From positions 87,622-151,621 of the forward strand of contig JAAXUF010000005.1 of assembly GCA_013336165.1 (NCBI GenBank): a DNA stretch of 64,000 nt, written 5' to 3'. The notes beneath the pieces were generated by a model. It saw nothing but the letters and a program-made list of their open reading frames with translations, was not told the origin of the DNA and made no database searches. The position numbers and the translations under genes were made by a program. Shown here in pieces: positions 10,160-19,275 of this stretch. Positions within the stretch are counted from its first letter, which is position 1, and every line of letters begins with the position of its first letter. The stretch comes from Coriobacteriia bacterium. GTDB taxonomy: Bacteria; Actinomycetota; Coriobacteriia; Anaerosomatales; JAAXUF01.

Positions 10160-10705
10160 CTAGCTGGTGTAGATTTCGGGCTTCAGGACCCCGATATAGG
10201 GAAGATTTCGATAGCGCTCCGCGTAGTCCAGCCCATATCCGACCACAAACTCATCAGGTACATCAAATCCCACGTACTTACAGTTGATAAGTACCCGTTG
10301 CTTGCCTTGTTTGCTCAAGAAAGCCACAACTTCGAGCGACCGAGGTTTGCGTGATGCGAGGTTCTTGAGCAGGTACTTCAGAGTCAGCCCCGTATCGAGA
10401 ATGTCCTCGCACACGAGAACATGGCGTCCTTCGACCGTCTCATCGAGATCCTTGAGTATCCTCACAACACCCGACGACTTGGTCGACGAGCCGTAGCTCG
10501 ACACGGCCATGAAGTCGAGCTCAACCGGCGAGGAGATCGAGCGCGCGAGATCGGCGAGAAAGATCGCCGCACCACGCAGCACGCCGATGAGAAGCACGGG
10601 CTCGTCGCCGTAGTCCCGGCTGATCTGCTCGCCGAGATCACGAACACGCTGCTGAATGTCCTCTTCGCTGAGGATCACATGCGATATGTCGGAATGAAGT
10701 CCCAT
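10160..10705 (-). CDS. hpt: Hypoxanthine phosphoribosyltransferase
   Basis: Purine salvage enzyme making IMP and GMP from hypoxanthine and guanine with PRPP, 181 aa. The PRPP-binding loop VLVCEDILDTGLTL and the flexible-loop and purine-site regions (FMAVSSYGSSTKSSG, VGYGLDYAERYRNLPYIG) are present. ATG at 10705 gives the family-like N-terminus; GTG at 10726 or TTG at 10729 in the same frame are possible, and no ribosome-binding site clearly decides. It follows tilS by 43 bases. Confidence 0.95.
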   Translation of the reverse strand: MGLHSDISHVILSEEDIQQRVRDLGEQISRDYGDEPVLLIGVLRGAAIFLADLARSISSPVELDFMAVSSYGSSTKSSGVVRILKDLDETVEGRHVLVCEDILDTGLTLKYLLKNLASRKPRSLEVVAFLSKQGKQRVLINCKYVGFDVPDEFVVGYGLDYAERYRNLPYIGVLKPEIYTS

Positions 10706-10748
10706 GCGCCCAGATCGTCCCTTCACCAACGAACTCGCTTATTTGCCC

Positions 10749-12152
10749 TTAGTCCTCGGCCTTCAGCCAAGAGAGCTTCATGGCCCTGCTCGTACCGGGA
10801 CCGACCCGATACTCCTCACTCACGCGCACACCGGCCAACCATACGATGCGTTCGCCGTCCCTGACTACCGGCACCGCCGGCCGTTCTCGGCGAGGGACTT
10901 TTGCGTCGACCAGCAGGTCGGAGAGCTTTCGCGTCCCCTCCATGCCAAACGGCCGCATCCGATCCCCCGGTCGCAGCGCATCCACAACGAGCGTACGCGC
11001 ATTCCCCGCGTCAATCGTCACCGAACAGGGACCGCCCGCTATGTCGGCAGGCGAGACCTCCTCGGCAATCATGCTCCCGGCCGGACCGAGATCGACGGTA
11101 CCGGGTATCGGGAGCAAGGAAGGTGCCACCGCACGCGGCTCGGTGTCCGCGAGCGAGACGATCAGTTTACCGTACTCGCCCTCAGCCCGCAGACCGCACG
11201 GCAGGTCGCGGGCGAAGCCGTCTTGCGCGAGGCCGTCGACGAGCGCCTCGATGTGTGAGGATTCCAGCCGAGACGCCTCAGGAAACGCCGCCGCGAGGGC
11301 CGTGCGGATGGTACGCCGCGCCATCGTGCGATCCAGCGTCAGTATCCAGGCGCGATCGAATTCGATGCGCTCGTTGGGAGTGATGTCGGCGAAGTCGCGG
11401 GCGAAGTCGGAGGCCATGCGGGACAGGAGCGCGTCGTCGGCGGCTAGGAGATCGATGGAGCGCGCCAGCGTCTCGCGGAAGGCGGGGTTCACGCGCTCGG
11501 CGACCGGAACGATCTGTGTGCGCACGAGGGCGCGCAGTCGCGTGGTGTCGGCGTTCGTGGCGTCTTCGCGCCACGGCTGGCCGAGATCGTCGCGCAGGTA
11601 CGCACGGATGGCTGCGCGGTCGCAATCGAGCAGCGGGCGAACAATGCGGCCGCGCTCGTACGGGATCGAGGAGAGCCCGGCCGCGCCGGAGCCGGTGATC
11701 GCGCGCATGAGGAAGGTCTCGACGCGGTCGTCACGATGGTGCGCCACGGCGATGCGACCAGCGGAGCGCGACACGCCCGCTGCGTCGCACGCGACATCGA
11801 GCGTCTCATCGGCGAAGCGGTAGCGGATACGGCGGCCGGCGTCCTCGAGGTTCAGGCCTTCCTCGGCGGCATAGGCCGCGACATCGAAGCGCACAACGGT
11901 GCAGGGAACGCCGATCTCGGCTGCGAGCGCCGACACGAAAGAGGCGTCACCATCGGCGGCATCGGCGCGCAGGAGGTGGTTCACGTGGAGGACCGAGATC
12001 GGCCCAGTCTCGCCGAGATCCCCTGCGGCAAGCAGGCGCAGAAGCGCAACGGAATCAGCGCCGCCGCTGACGAGCGCGAGCACAGGTGAGTCTTGCGGGA
12101 GCATGGCGCGACGCTGGACGGTCGCGCGTGCGGTTTCTGGAAGAGATGCCAT
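10749..12152 (-). CDS. tilS: tRNA(Ile)-lysidine synthase
   Basis: Modifies the wobble C34 of tRNA-Ile2 (CAU) to lysidine, allowing AUA decoding. 467 aa with the PP-loop motif SGGADS near residue 30 (canonical SGGxDS), the following VLHVNHLLR segment, HHRDDRVETFLMR, and a C-terminal RPGDRMRPFG domain that recognises tRNA. The ATG at 12152 has no Shine-Dalgarno sequence; the same frame stays open and protein-like upstream but offers no ATG, GTG or TTG close by. First gene of the block ending at folP. Confidence 0.94.
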   Translation of the reverse strand: MASLPETARATVQRRAMLPQDSPVLALVSGGADSVALLRLLAAGDLGETGPISVLHVNHLLRADAADGDASFVSALAAEIGVPCTVVRFDVAAYAAEEGLNLEDAGRRIRYRFADETLDVACDAAGVSRSAGRIAVAHHRDDRVETFLMRAITGSGAAGLSSIPYERGRIVRPLLDCDRAAIRAYLRDDLGQPWREDATNADTTRLRALVRTQIVPVAERVNPAFRETLARSIDLLAADDALLSRMASDFARDFADITPNERIEFDRAWILTLDRTMARRTIRTALAAAFPEASRLESSHIEALVDGLAQDGFARDLPCGLRAEGEYGKLIVSLADTEPRAVAPSLLPIPGTVDLGPAGSMIAEEVSPADIAGGPCSVTIDAGNARTLVVDALRPGDRMRPFGMEGTRKLSDLLVDAKVPRRERPAVPVVRDGERIVWLAGVRVSEEYRVGPGTSRAMKLSWLKAED

Positions 12153-12258
12153 GTGAGAAGGATAACGATATATCGGCAGGAGCGCCAGCGCACGAGCGGC
12201 GGCCTCCCGCTCCGCCGTGTGCGCCGCATCCTCGGCGTACGGGAACAGCTCAAACGGC

Positions 12259-13011
12259 TTACGCGCTCCCCCGCGGCCGCAGCCAGCCGCCGAGAACCGC
12301 CAGCGCGCCGTCGAGCACCAGCGCGAGTGCCGAGACTGTGAGTGCGCCTTCCAGCACGATGCCCGCGTTCTGCGTGCTGATGCCGGTGAAGATCGGCAGC
12401 CCCAAGCCGCCCGCGCCGGTTGCCGCAGCCACCGTCGCGGTACCGACGTTGATGATCACCGAGGTCCGCACACCCGCCATGATGACGCCGGAAGCCAACG
12501 GAAGCTCGACGGTGAACAGCACGCGCCAACGCCCCATCCCCATGCCGCGCGCAGCGTCGATGACGGCCGGCTGCACCGAATCGAGCCCGGAAACCACGCC
12601 GCTTACCACCGGGAACAGCCCGTACAGGAAGAGCGCCACAACCGCAGGCGCTAACCCGATGCCCAGCACCGGCAGCATGAGCGCGAGCACGGCGATCGGC
12701 GGGAACACTTGTCCGAAGTCCACCCCAGTCGAGACGATCTCTCGAAAATCCCGCCCGCTGTCGCGTGTCACCCAGATCCCCAGCGGGATGCCAACCACCA
12801 GCGTGAGTGCACTAGAGATGGCGACGATGAGGAGGTGCCGCGCTGCGAGATCGAGGAGCGGCGTCGCAAATACCGGGTCGCGCGCTTCGCCGAACAGCGC
12901 CGTGAGCGCGCTTGCCACCAGCGGCTGATTGGCCACCACGAGCGCGAGCGCCACTGCACCCGCCAGCACGCCGACCGTTCCTCCCCACCCGCGAGTCTGC
13001 ACCCCGCTCAT
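12259..13011 (-). CDS. Osmoprotectant (glycine betaine/choline) ABC transporter permease
   Basis: 250 aa inner-membrane permease with about six hydrophobic segments and the BPD transport signature region (VIDAARGMGMGRWRVLFTVELPLA, about residues 145-170). Similar to OpuCD/OpuBD-type permeases. The start ATG at 13011 lies one base after the stop of the ATPase gene (TGACATG); a longer in-frame ORF to 13371 lies inside the ATPase gene and was rejected. Last gene of the four-gene transporter operon. Confidence 0.9.
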   Translation of the reverse strand: MSGVQTRGWGGTVGVLAGAVALALVVANQPLVASALTALFGEARDPVFATPLLDLAARHLLIVAISSALTLVVGIPLGIWVTRDSGRDFREIVSTGVDFGQVFPPIAVLALMLPVLGIGLAPAVVALFLYGLFPVVSGVVSGLDSVQPAVIDAARGMGMGRWRVLFTVELPLASGVIMAGVRTSVIINVGTATVAAATGAGGLGLPIFTGISTQNAGIVLEGALTVSALALVLDGALAVLGGWLRPRGSA

Positions 13012-13012
13012 G

Positions 13013-14161
13013 TCAGGCCTCGGGGTTCTCGGCGGGGCGCGAGACGGAGGGCGCGGCGAGGTACGCGTCGCTGGTTTCGAGCGTGCGCTCGACGTCGGCG
13101 AGCGAGATGTCGCCGAGAAGGCGGCCGGCCTCGTCGACGACCGGCACCGTCCGGTATCCGAGCGCGAGCATGCGCGCAAGCGCCTCCTTGAGTGACGCGT
13201 CGGGCGCGACCGAGGTCTCGCGCCAGTCCACGCGGGTGGCAGCCTCGGCTGGCGTGACGCTGCGGGTGATCCGGCGGCAGTCGATCCAGCCGGCAAGAGT
13301 GCCGGCAGCATCCGTGAGGTATACGAACTGCTCTGGGCCGCAGGCCGCGCGCTCGACCTCATCGGGGTCATCGACGCGCGCCATGGGGAAGCCGGTGCGC
13401 ATGGCGGTGCTCACGCGCACGCGGGCGAGGCGCTTGAGTGCCGCGTCGGCTCCCATGAAGTCGTGGGCGAACTGGTTCGCCGGGTGGTCGAGCAGCATCT
13501 CGGGGGTGTCGTACTGCTGGAGCCGCCCGTCGCACAGAAGCGCGATACGGTCCGCGAGGCGCATTGCTTCATCGGCGTCGTGCGTCACGAAGACGACGGT
13601 CTTGCGCAACTCCCGCTGGATGCGCGCGAACTCGCCCTGCAGACGGTCGCGCGTGAGCGGATCCACCGCGCCAAACGGCTCGTCCATCAGCAGCACCGGC
13701 GGATCGGCCGCTAGCGCCCGCGCGACTCCGACGCGCTGCGCTTCGCCGCCGGACAGCTCCCGCGGGTACTTGTCCGCGTACGCCGACGGGTTCAGGCCGA
13801 CGAGCTCCAGCAACTCCGACGTTCTCGGCGCGATGCGCGAAGGTTTCCAGCCGAGGAGGCGCGGGACGGTCGCGATGTTCTCGGCGACAGTCATGTGGGG
13901 AAAGAGGCCGACCGACTGGATCGCATAGCCAATGTGGCGGCGCAGCTCCTCGGGTACGAGTGTGGCGGCGTCGATGCCGTCGATGAGGATGCGGCCGGAT
14001 GTGGGCTCGATGAGACGGTTGATCATGCGCAGCGTTGTGGTCTTGCCGCAACCCGACGGGCCGATCAGCACGCAGACCTCGCCGTCGGGGATCTCGAGCG
14101 TGAGGTCGTCGACGGCGGTGTGGTCGCCATAGCGCTTGGCGACGTGTTCGAGCGTGATCAT
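13013..14161 (-). CDS. Osmoprotectant ABC transporter ATP-binding protein with CBS domains (OpuCA-like)
   Basis: 382 aa. ABC domain at residues 1-240 with Walker A GPSGCGKTT, signature LSGGEAQRVGVARAL and Walker B VLLMDEPFGAVD, then a C-terminal region with tandem CBS-like segments (for example LARMLALGYRTVPVVDEAGRLLGDIS near residue 325). In OpuA/OpuC homologues CBS domains sense ionic strength or cyclic-di-AMP, so the same gate is likely here. It overlaps the upstream permease stop by four bases and is followed after one base by the second permease. Confidence 0.93.
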   Translation of the reverse strand: MITLEHVAKRYGDHTAVDDLTLEIPDGEVCVLIGPSGCGKTTTLRMINRLIEPTSGRILIDGIDAATLVPEELRRHIGYAIQSVGLFPHMTVAENIATVPRLLGWKPSRIAPRTSELLELVGLNPSAYADKYPRELSGGEAQRVGVARALAADPPVLLMDEPFGAVDPLTRDRLQGEFARIQRELRKTVVFVTHDADEAMRLADRIALLCDGRLQQYDTPEMLLDHPANQFAHDFMGADAALKRLARVRVSTAMRTGFPMARVDDPDEVERAACGPEQFVYLTDAAGTLAGWIDCRRITRSVTPAEAATRVDWRETSVAPDASLKEALARMLALGYRTVPVVDEAGRLLGDISLADVERTLETSDAYLAAPSVSRPAENPEA

Positions 14162-15288
14162 GCGGCGGCCCTTTCACGACGAATGCCCGGCGAGACGATC
14201 GCGCGCTCAAGCGCACGCATGCCGCGGTCGGCCGCGATCGAAAGCGCGACCATCGGCAGTGCGCCGAGCAGCGTGAGGTCCGCCGCCTGCGATCCCCAGC
14301 CGAGAAACACCAGCGTGCCCAGGTCCTGCGCGCCGCCGATCGCCATGACCGCAGCGATGCCGATGGTGAGCACGAGCGCTACGCGGACGCCCTCAAGCAC
14401 GAGCGGCAGCGCCAGCGGGAACTCGACCCGGCGCAGGAGCTCGGCGCGCGACATGCCCATGCCGCGCCCGGCGTCGGCGATCGCGGCGTCGACTCCGGCG
14501 ATGCCGAGGTAGGTGCTGCGCACGATCGGCAGCAGCGCGTAGAGCGTGAGCGCGATCAGCACCGGCAGCGGCCCGATTGAGGGCAGGCCGAGAGCGGCCA
14601 GCGGCACCATCAGCAGCCCGAACAGCGCGAGCGACGGCACCGTCTGGATGACGCCCACCACCGGGATCGCGGTCGCCCGCACAACGCGCCGGCGAGCCGC
14701 GAGGATGCCCAGCGGGATGCCCAGCGCGGCTGCGATCGCGGTGCCGCCGAGCGATAGATAGATGTGGTTGACGACGAGCGTCCAGAACGTGTCGGCTTGC
14801 GCCCGGTATTCGAGCGCCAGGGACAACCATGCGAGACCGCCCCACAGCACGGCGACCACAGGTAGCACGATGGCTGCCCCAGCCGCTGCGACGGTGACCA
14901 TCCGATGCGACGCGCGAGCCCCCTGATACCACACGGCGACCACTCCCGCGAGCATGAGCCACGCACCCACGCCGATTGAGACCCGCGCAGGTGTGTCCCC
15001 CGCCGGAGTCAGCCTCACCGCCGCCGAGCCCAGCGCCAGAAGCCAGCAGCCCCATGTCGCCACGGCGGAGGCGAGCAGTGCCGGCCCGCGGTACCGCCGG
15101 GCAGCCTGCGACTGCACAACGGCCGCCGTCAGCGCGCCCGCCAGCGCGATGAACAGCAGCGCTGCCCAGAGCGGCGCGGCCGTCCAAAGCCTCACCGGCA
15201 CGCCACTGACGATGCGATTCGCGCTCGACTCCACGAACGGCAACGCAACGCAACTCACGAGCGCGACAAGTGCGCCCGAGAGGGCCAC
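14158..15288 (-). CDS. Osmoprotectant ABC transporter permease with N-terminal membrane extension
   Basis: 376 aa. The C-terminal 210 residues form a permease of the OpuCB/YehY type (AIADAGRGMGMSRAELLRRVEFPLALPLV is the ABC interaction loop). The N-terminal 160 residues add about five extra hydrophobic helices, as in YehY-like proteins. GTG at 15288 was taken; the frame is open further upstream after GGGGGG without a standard start codon, so the N-terminus is uncertain. It lies between the binding-protein gene and the ATPase gene. Confidence 0.9.
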   Translation of the reverse strand: MALSGALVALVSCVALPFVESSANRIVSGVPVRLWTAAPLWAALLFIALAGALTAAVVQSQAARRYRGPALLASAVATWGCWLLALGSAAVRLTPAGDTPARVSIGVGAWLMLAGVVAVWYQGARASHRMVTVAAAGAAIVLPVVAVLWGGLAWLSLALEYRAQADTFWTLVVNHIYLSLGGTAIAAALGIPLGILAARRRVVRATAIPVVGVIQTVPSLALFGLLMVPLAALGLPSIGPLPVLIALTLYALLPIVRSTYLGIAGVDAAIADAGRGMGMSRAELLRRVEFPLALPLVLEGVRVALVLTIGIAAVMAIGGAQDLGTLVFLGWGSQAADLTLLGALPMVALSIAADRGMRALERAIVSPGIRRERAAA

Positions 15289-15374
15289 CCTGTCACGCGC
15301 GCGGACGGAGGTCTCCTCGGCAATGATGTCTGGCGTTCTCGCTATGGTAGCCCCCCGATGCGTGCAGTTGGTCG

Positions 15375-16328
15375 CTATTTCACGAACCCCTGAGCTTTGA
15401 GCCAGTCCGCAGCAACTTGTTTCGCGCTCTTGCCATCGACGTCGACCTGCTTGTTGAGTGACTGCAACGTGGTCAGATCGAGTTTGGCGAACACGGGATT
15501 CAGAATGCCTGCGATCTCAGGGTACTTCTTCGTGACGTCTGCGCGGAACGTCGGAGCCGGCTGGTAGATCGGCTGAACGCCGAGCGGGTCGCCCAGAACC
15601 ACGAGATCGAGCGCGGCTAGCGAGCCGTCGGTCCCGTAGGCCATGGCGGCGTTCACGCCTTGCGCACCCTCGGCGGCGGTCTTCTCGGTGACGGCGGTAT
15701 CGCCGGTGGCGAAGGCGACTTGCTGTGCGGAGGTGAGCTTGAACCCGTACGCCTTCTCAAATGCCGGGAATGCGACGTCACTGGTGAAGAACTCCTGCGA
15801 CCCTGCGATCTTGAAGGTGCCGCCCTTCTTGATGTAGGTCGCGAGATCAGAAAGCGTCGTGATGTTGTTGGCAGACGCGAACTTCTTCGGAACTGCCACG
15901 GCCCATGTGTTGTTTGCCGGTGCGGGCGATAGCCAGTCGATGCCGATTGCGGCATCTTCCGTCTTCGCCGTCTGATATGTCTGGTCGGCGCTCTTGAGCA
16001 CCGCCGCATCCACTTTCACGTCGCCGTGAAAGACCAGCACGGCATTGGCGGTGTATTCGGGATAGACGTCGATCTGCCCGTCGAGCAATGCCTGGCGAAC
16101 GACCTTTGTGGCACCCGTACGCGTCTTGTCGACAACGGTGAAGCCATTGGCCGCGAGCGTCTGCATGATGATCTGGCCCAGGATCGTGCCTTCGGTGTCG
16201 ATCTTCGACCCGACGGTGATCGGGCCCTTCGTAGCGCTTGAGCCGCTCTTCGCCGAGCAACCCACCACTGCGACCAACAACGCCAAGGCCGCGACTATTG
16301 AGACGATGCGTCTCCAAGATCTTGTCAT
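15375..16328 (-). CDS. Glycine betaine/choline-type substrate-binding lipoprotein (OpuAC/OsmF family)
   Basis: 317 aa. A positively charged N-terminus and hydrophobic stretch end in the lipobox VAVVGC (Cys about residue 24), so it is tethered to the outside of the membrane. The mature part begins with ITVGSKIDTEGTILGQIIMQ and includes DGQIDVYPEYTANAV, features of the OpuAC-like quaternary-amine binding family. ATG at 16328 follows GGGGAG. First gene of the transporter operon; exact substrate (betaine, choline or another compatible solute) cannot be decided. Confidence 0.92.
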   Translation of the reverse strand: MTRSWRRIVSIVAALALLVAVVGCSAKSGSSATKGPITVGSKIDTEGTILGQIIMQTLAANGFTVVDKTRTGATKVVRQALLDGQIDVYPEYTANAVLVFHGDVKVDAAVLKSADQTYQTAKTEDAAIGIDWLSPAPANNTWAVAVPKKFASANNITTLSDLATYIKKGGTFKIAGSQEFFTSDVAFPAFEKAYGFKLTSAQQVAFATGDTAVTEKTAAEGAQGVNAAMAYGTDGSLAALDLVVLGDPLGVQPIYQPAPTFRADVTKKYPEIAGILNPVFAKLDLTTLQSLNKQVDVDGKSAKQVAADWLKAQGFVK

Positions 16329-16481
16329 CCCGCCGCTCCCCTTTCAGACTCCCCGACACTGGACTCCCGCCAACGATACAGCGGATGCGCTCCAGAACGA
16401 TGAAGTGTTTGTGCCCGAGTGCGGCTGAGGGCAATCGCGCCGAAGTGCGTATCACCGCGGAGTCCGAGAGTCCGACGCTTT

Positions 16482-18323
16482 CTACAATGCCGTTAGTTCA
16501 GCGGTATTCTGACAGAAGCCGGAAATCGGATTGCGCGGAATAGCGATACATTCGACTCGCGCGCCCGACGGCGTCAAGCGCTCGTGCAACACTCGCAACC
16601 TCTCCGATTTCACACGGCGCTTGACTGCGCCGAGCAGCGCCGGAATGTCTTCGACAGCGATCCTCAACTCTCCCGACGGGATCTCCAGCACTCCCGCCGA
16701 TACGCCAAGAAGACCGAAGCGGCGAACTACCCCGTCTCGATCAGGCGCCATAATGCAGCCCCGATCCCTGTCTTGTGCCGAATGCAGGGAAGCTGCCGAC
16801 TGTGCGAAGCGCTCACATAGGTCGCTGACAAGCGCAACCACTTCATCGATCTTCCGTCCGACAAGTCCAATGCTTGCAATGAAGTCATCGCCCCCGACGT
16901 GCCCAACAAAGAACTGTTTTTCGGCACCGGAGGACCGGAGCAGATCCCCGAACACCTGGATCGCCCGATCTCCCACCCGAAATCCATAGAGGTCATTGAA
17001 CGGCTTGAACTGATCGAAATCAAAGTAGACAAATGCTCTGCCTTTGTCTCGATCGGCCAAGTCTCCTCGAAAATGCTCGTTGATCAAAGCGTTGCCCGGC
17101 AGGCGGGTAAGCGGATTCGAATCGCGCGCGCTCTCTAAATCGAACTCATGCAAGGCCGACAACAGCTCCGAAGGAGCGAGGATTCCGGCATAGCAACCGT
17201 TGTCGGTGACGACTATCCCATTTTGGGCACGCGTCGATACGGAGAAGAGCCCGAGTGCATCTTGAATCCCCGCGTGGACATCGCACGTGACAGTACGTGT
17301 GACCAACTCGCGGATTGTCCGCCCGCTGGGGCCGGTGAGAAGCGACCAGCCATACTGCGAGTACATGTAAGGTCGCATCGTCTGCTCAGTGACTATTCCG
17401 AGAGGCTCGCCACTCCCCTCGACCACGGCAACATAGGCCGGACGCTCAGCTCCCTTGAAGCGCTCGATGAGGGTGTCGACTCGATCGTCCGCGCCGACTG
17501 GTTCGACGTATTCCACAGGCAGCGATCGAAGTCTCATTGCTTTGCTTCTACGATCGTTTTGGGCGAGTTCCGCCAAGTGGGGATACGATTCGCGCAGATC
17601 GGCGAGTTCGGTTGTAGGGCGTTGAACGAAGTACCCCTGAACGAGATCGCATCCGATCTCCCGGCAAAAATGCAGTTCCTCTTCCGTTTCCGCGCCTTCC
17701 GCGATGACAGATATTCCGAGCAGATGCGCCATGTCGACCACGTGTTTGACGAAGAGGCTCTTCCTAGAGTCGGTGTTTGCCCCGCCGATGAAGAAGCGGT
17801 CAACCTTCACGAAGTCGGGCTGCGTCTCGTAGAGCATCTGAAGCCCCGAGAATCCCGTCCCGAAATCGTCGAGGGCAATGCGAAAATGCTGGTCGCGGTA
17901 CGTTCCGACGGTCATGAGCGCACTGCCCGCGGAAACCCGGTGACGTTCGCTGATCTCGAAACACACACTGCTCGAAGCGATACCGTGTTCGGCGAGCATC
18001 CGATTGGTCTCGCCGGGATGATAGTCGGCCATCTCCATGACCCTGTTGTCCACATTCATGAACAGTTTGGCCGACCCGTGGTTGGGAAGCCTAATAAACT
18101 TCGCGATTGCCAGAGCGCGAAGCTCTAGGTCGAGCTGGAAGATCTGCCTCTCGGCGAACGCGGCATCGAGCATCTCATGTACCGAGCCAAAGTGCGCATC
18201 CCAGCCGCGTACGAGCGCCTCGTAGCCATAACAGGAGCCGGTGTGCAGATTGCATATCGGCTGGAAGGCGAAATCGAGGTGCGAGAAGACCGTCTTCCAG
18301 TGCTCGCCGACAACAGGACCCAT
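16482..18323 (-). CDS. EAL-CBS-GGDEF cyclic-di-GMP signalling protein
   Basis: 613 aa, no membrane segment. Order is the reverse of the common one: EAL phosphodiesterase first (YEALVRG near residue 35, DDFGTGFSGL, KVDRFF), then a CBS-pair region (about 270-400, with VAVVEGSGEPLGIVTE), then a GGDEF domain (about 420-580) whose signature reads GGDDF. The EAL metal-binding residues look intact, so it is probably an active phosphodiesterase; diguanylate cyclase activity of GGDDF is uncertain. ATG at 18323 after GAGAGG is preferred to a longer form reaching 18422. Flanked by the osmoprotectant and liv operons, with no obvious partner. Confidence 0.9.
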   Translation of the reverse strand: MGPVVGEHWKTVFSHLDFAFQPICNLHTGSCYGYEALVRGWDAHFGSVHEMLDAAFAERQIFQLDLELRALAIAKFIRLPNHGSAKLFMNVDNRVMEMADYHPGETNRMLAEHGIASSSVCFEISERHRVSAGSALMTVGTYRDQHFRIALDDFGTGFSGLQMLYETQPDFVKVDRFFIGGANTDSRKSLFVKHVVDMAHLLGISVIAEGAETEEELHFCREIGCDLVQGYFVQRPTTELADLRESYPHLAELAQNDRRSKAMRLRSLPVEYVEPVGADDRVDTLIERFKGAERPAYVAVVEGSGEPLGIVTEQTMRPYMYSQYGWSLLTGPSGRTIRELVTRTVTCDVHAGIQDALGLFSVSTRAQNGIVVTDNGCYAGILAPSELLSALHEFDLESARDSNPLTRLPGNALINEHFRGDLADRDKGRAFVYFDFDQFKPFNDLYGFRVGDRAIQVFGDLLRSSGAEKQFFVGHVGGDDFIASIGLVGRKIDEVVALVSDLCERFAQSAASLHSAQDRDRGCIMAPDRDGVVRRFGLLGVSAGVLEIPSGELRIAVEDIPALLGAVKRRVKSERLRVLHERLTPSGARVECIAIPRNPISGFCQNTAELTAL

Positions 18324-18423
18324 TCGGAATGCCTCTCTTGTGCGATCACGTCTTGTCACTGCATGAGTGAGTATCGACAGCCCTGAGACCCCAAGACATT
18401 GGATCCGTGTGAACACTGGCAAA

Positions 18424-18451
18424 CCTTAGTAACAAACCCGTGAAACTAAGG
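18424..18451. repeat. Inverted repeat upstream of the EAL-CBS-GGDEF gene
   Basis: CCTTAGT at 18424-18430 and ACTAAGG at 18445-18451 form a 7-bp perfect inverted repeat with a 14-base spacer, bracketed by two direct copies of ACTGGC (18415-18420 and 18455-18460). It is about 100 bases before the start of the signalling gene and may be an operator; no regulator can be assigned. Confidence 0.35.
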
Positions 18452-18500
18452 AAGACTGGCATCTCTCATGCGCCTCGCAACGGGCCGGACCAACGCAAAC

Positions 18501-18526
18501 GGGGCGCCCTTTTCGAAAGGCGCCCC
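18501..18526. terminator. Terminator hairpin after livF
   Basis: GGGGCGCC (18501-18508) pairs with GGCGCCCC (18519-18526) with extra T/A pairs inside the loop. It lies about 30 bases downstream of the livF stop (minus strand), where a terminator of the liv operon is expected. No long T-run follows. Confidence 0.65.
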
Positions 18527-18558
18527 GCCATTGAATCAAAGCCGCACACTTCAGACAT

Positions 18559-19275
18559 CTACTCGCCGAGATACGCTCCCCGGACAGCTTCGTTGGCAAG
18601 CAGTTCCTTGCCGGTGCCGGTCAGCGTGATTTCGCCTGTGGCCAGCACATAGCCGCGATCGGCGATGGAAAGCGCCATATTGGCGTTCTGCTCCACCAGC
18701 AGGATCGTGATGCCGGCGTCGTGGAGCTTCAGGATCGTCTCAAAGATCAGCTCAACCACAACCGGCGCCAAGCCCATTGAAGGCTCGTCAAGCATGAGGA
18801 GCTTCGGCTGCGACATGATCGCGCGGCCGATCGCGAGCATCTGTTGCTCTCCACCGGAAAGCGTTCCGCCCTGCTGGCCGACCCGCTCCTTCATCCTCGG
18901 AAACAGCTCGAAGACATGTTCGAGATCCGCGCGAATCCCGTCTTTGTCCTTGCGCAGGAACGCGCCCATCTCGAGGTTTTCCATGACAGTCATCCGAGAA
19001 AAGATCCTCCGGCCCTCAGGAACCTGAATGATGCCTTTTGCAGTGATCAGATGCGGTGGCATTCCGCCGATAGGAGCGCCATCGTAGACGATACTGCCCA
19101 CCTTGGGCGCAATTTGTCCCGAGATGGTTTTGAGCGTCGTCGACTTGCCTGCTCCGTTCGCGCCGATGAGCGTGACAATCTCGCCCTGCTTCACTTCGAG
19201 AGAGATACCCCTCAGTGCCTCGATCTTTCCGTAGAACGAATGAATGCCGTCGACTTTGAGCAATGCGTCAGCCAT
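18559..19275 (-). CDS. livF: Branched-chain amino acid ABC transporter ATP-binding protein LivF
   Basis: 238 aa ABC ATPase with Walker A GANGAGKST, signature LSGGEQQMLAIGRAL-like LSGGEQQMLAIGRAI and Walker B LLMLDEPSMGLAP, the LivF-specific form. ATG at 19275 follows AAGGAG and overlaps the livG stop by eight bases; the longer in-frame ORF to 19341 was rejected. Last gene of the livJHMGF operon. Confidence 0.94.
   Translation of the reverse strand: MADALLKVDGIHSFYGKIEALRGISLEVKQGEIVTLIGANGAGKSTTLKTISGQIAPKVGSIVYDGAPIGGMPPHLITAKGIIQVPEGRRIFSRMTVMENLEMGAFLRKDKDGIRADLEHVFELFPRMKERVGQQGGTLSGGEQQMLAIGRAIMSQPKLLMLDEPSMGLAPVVVELIFETILKLHDAGITILLVEQNANMALSIADRGYVLATGEITLTGTGKELLANEAVRGAYLGE

Noticed and set aside
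12153..12258. N-terminal extension of TilS
   Set aside because: The frame is open upstream but has no ATG, GTG or TTG nearby, so the ATG at 12152 was kept.
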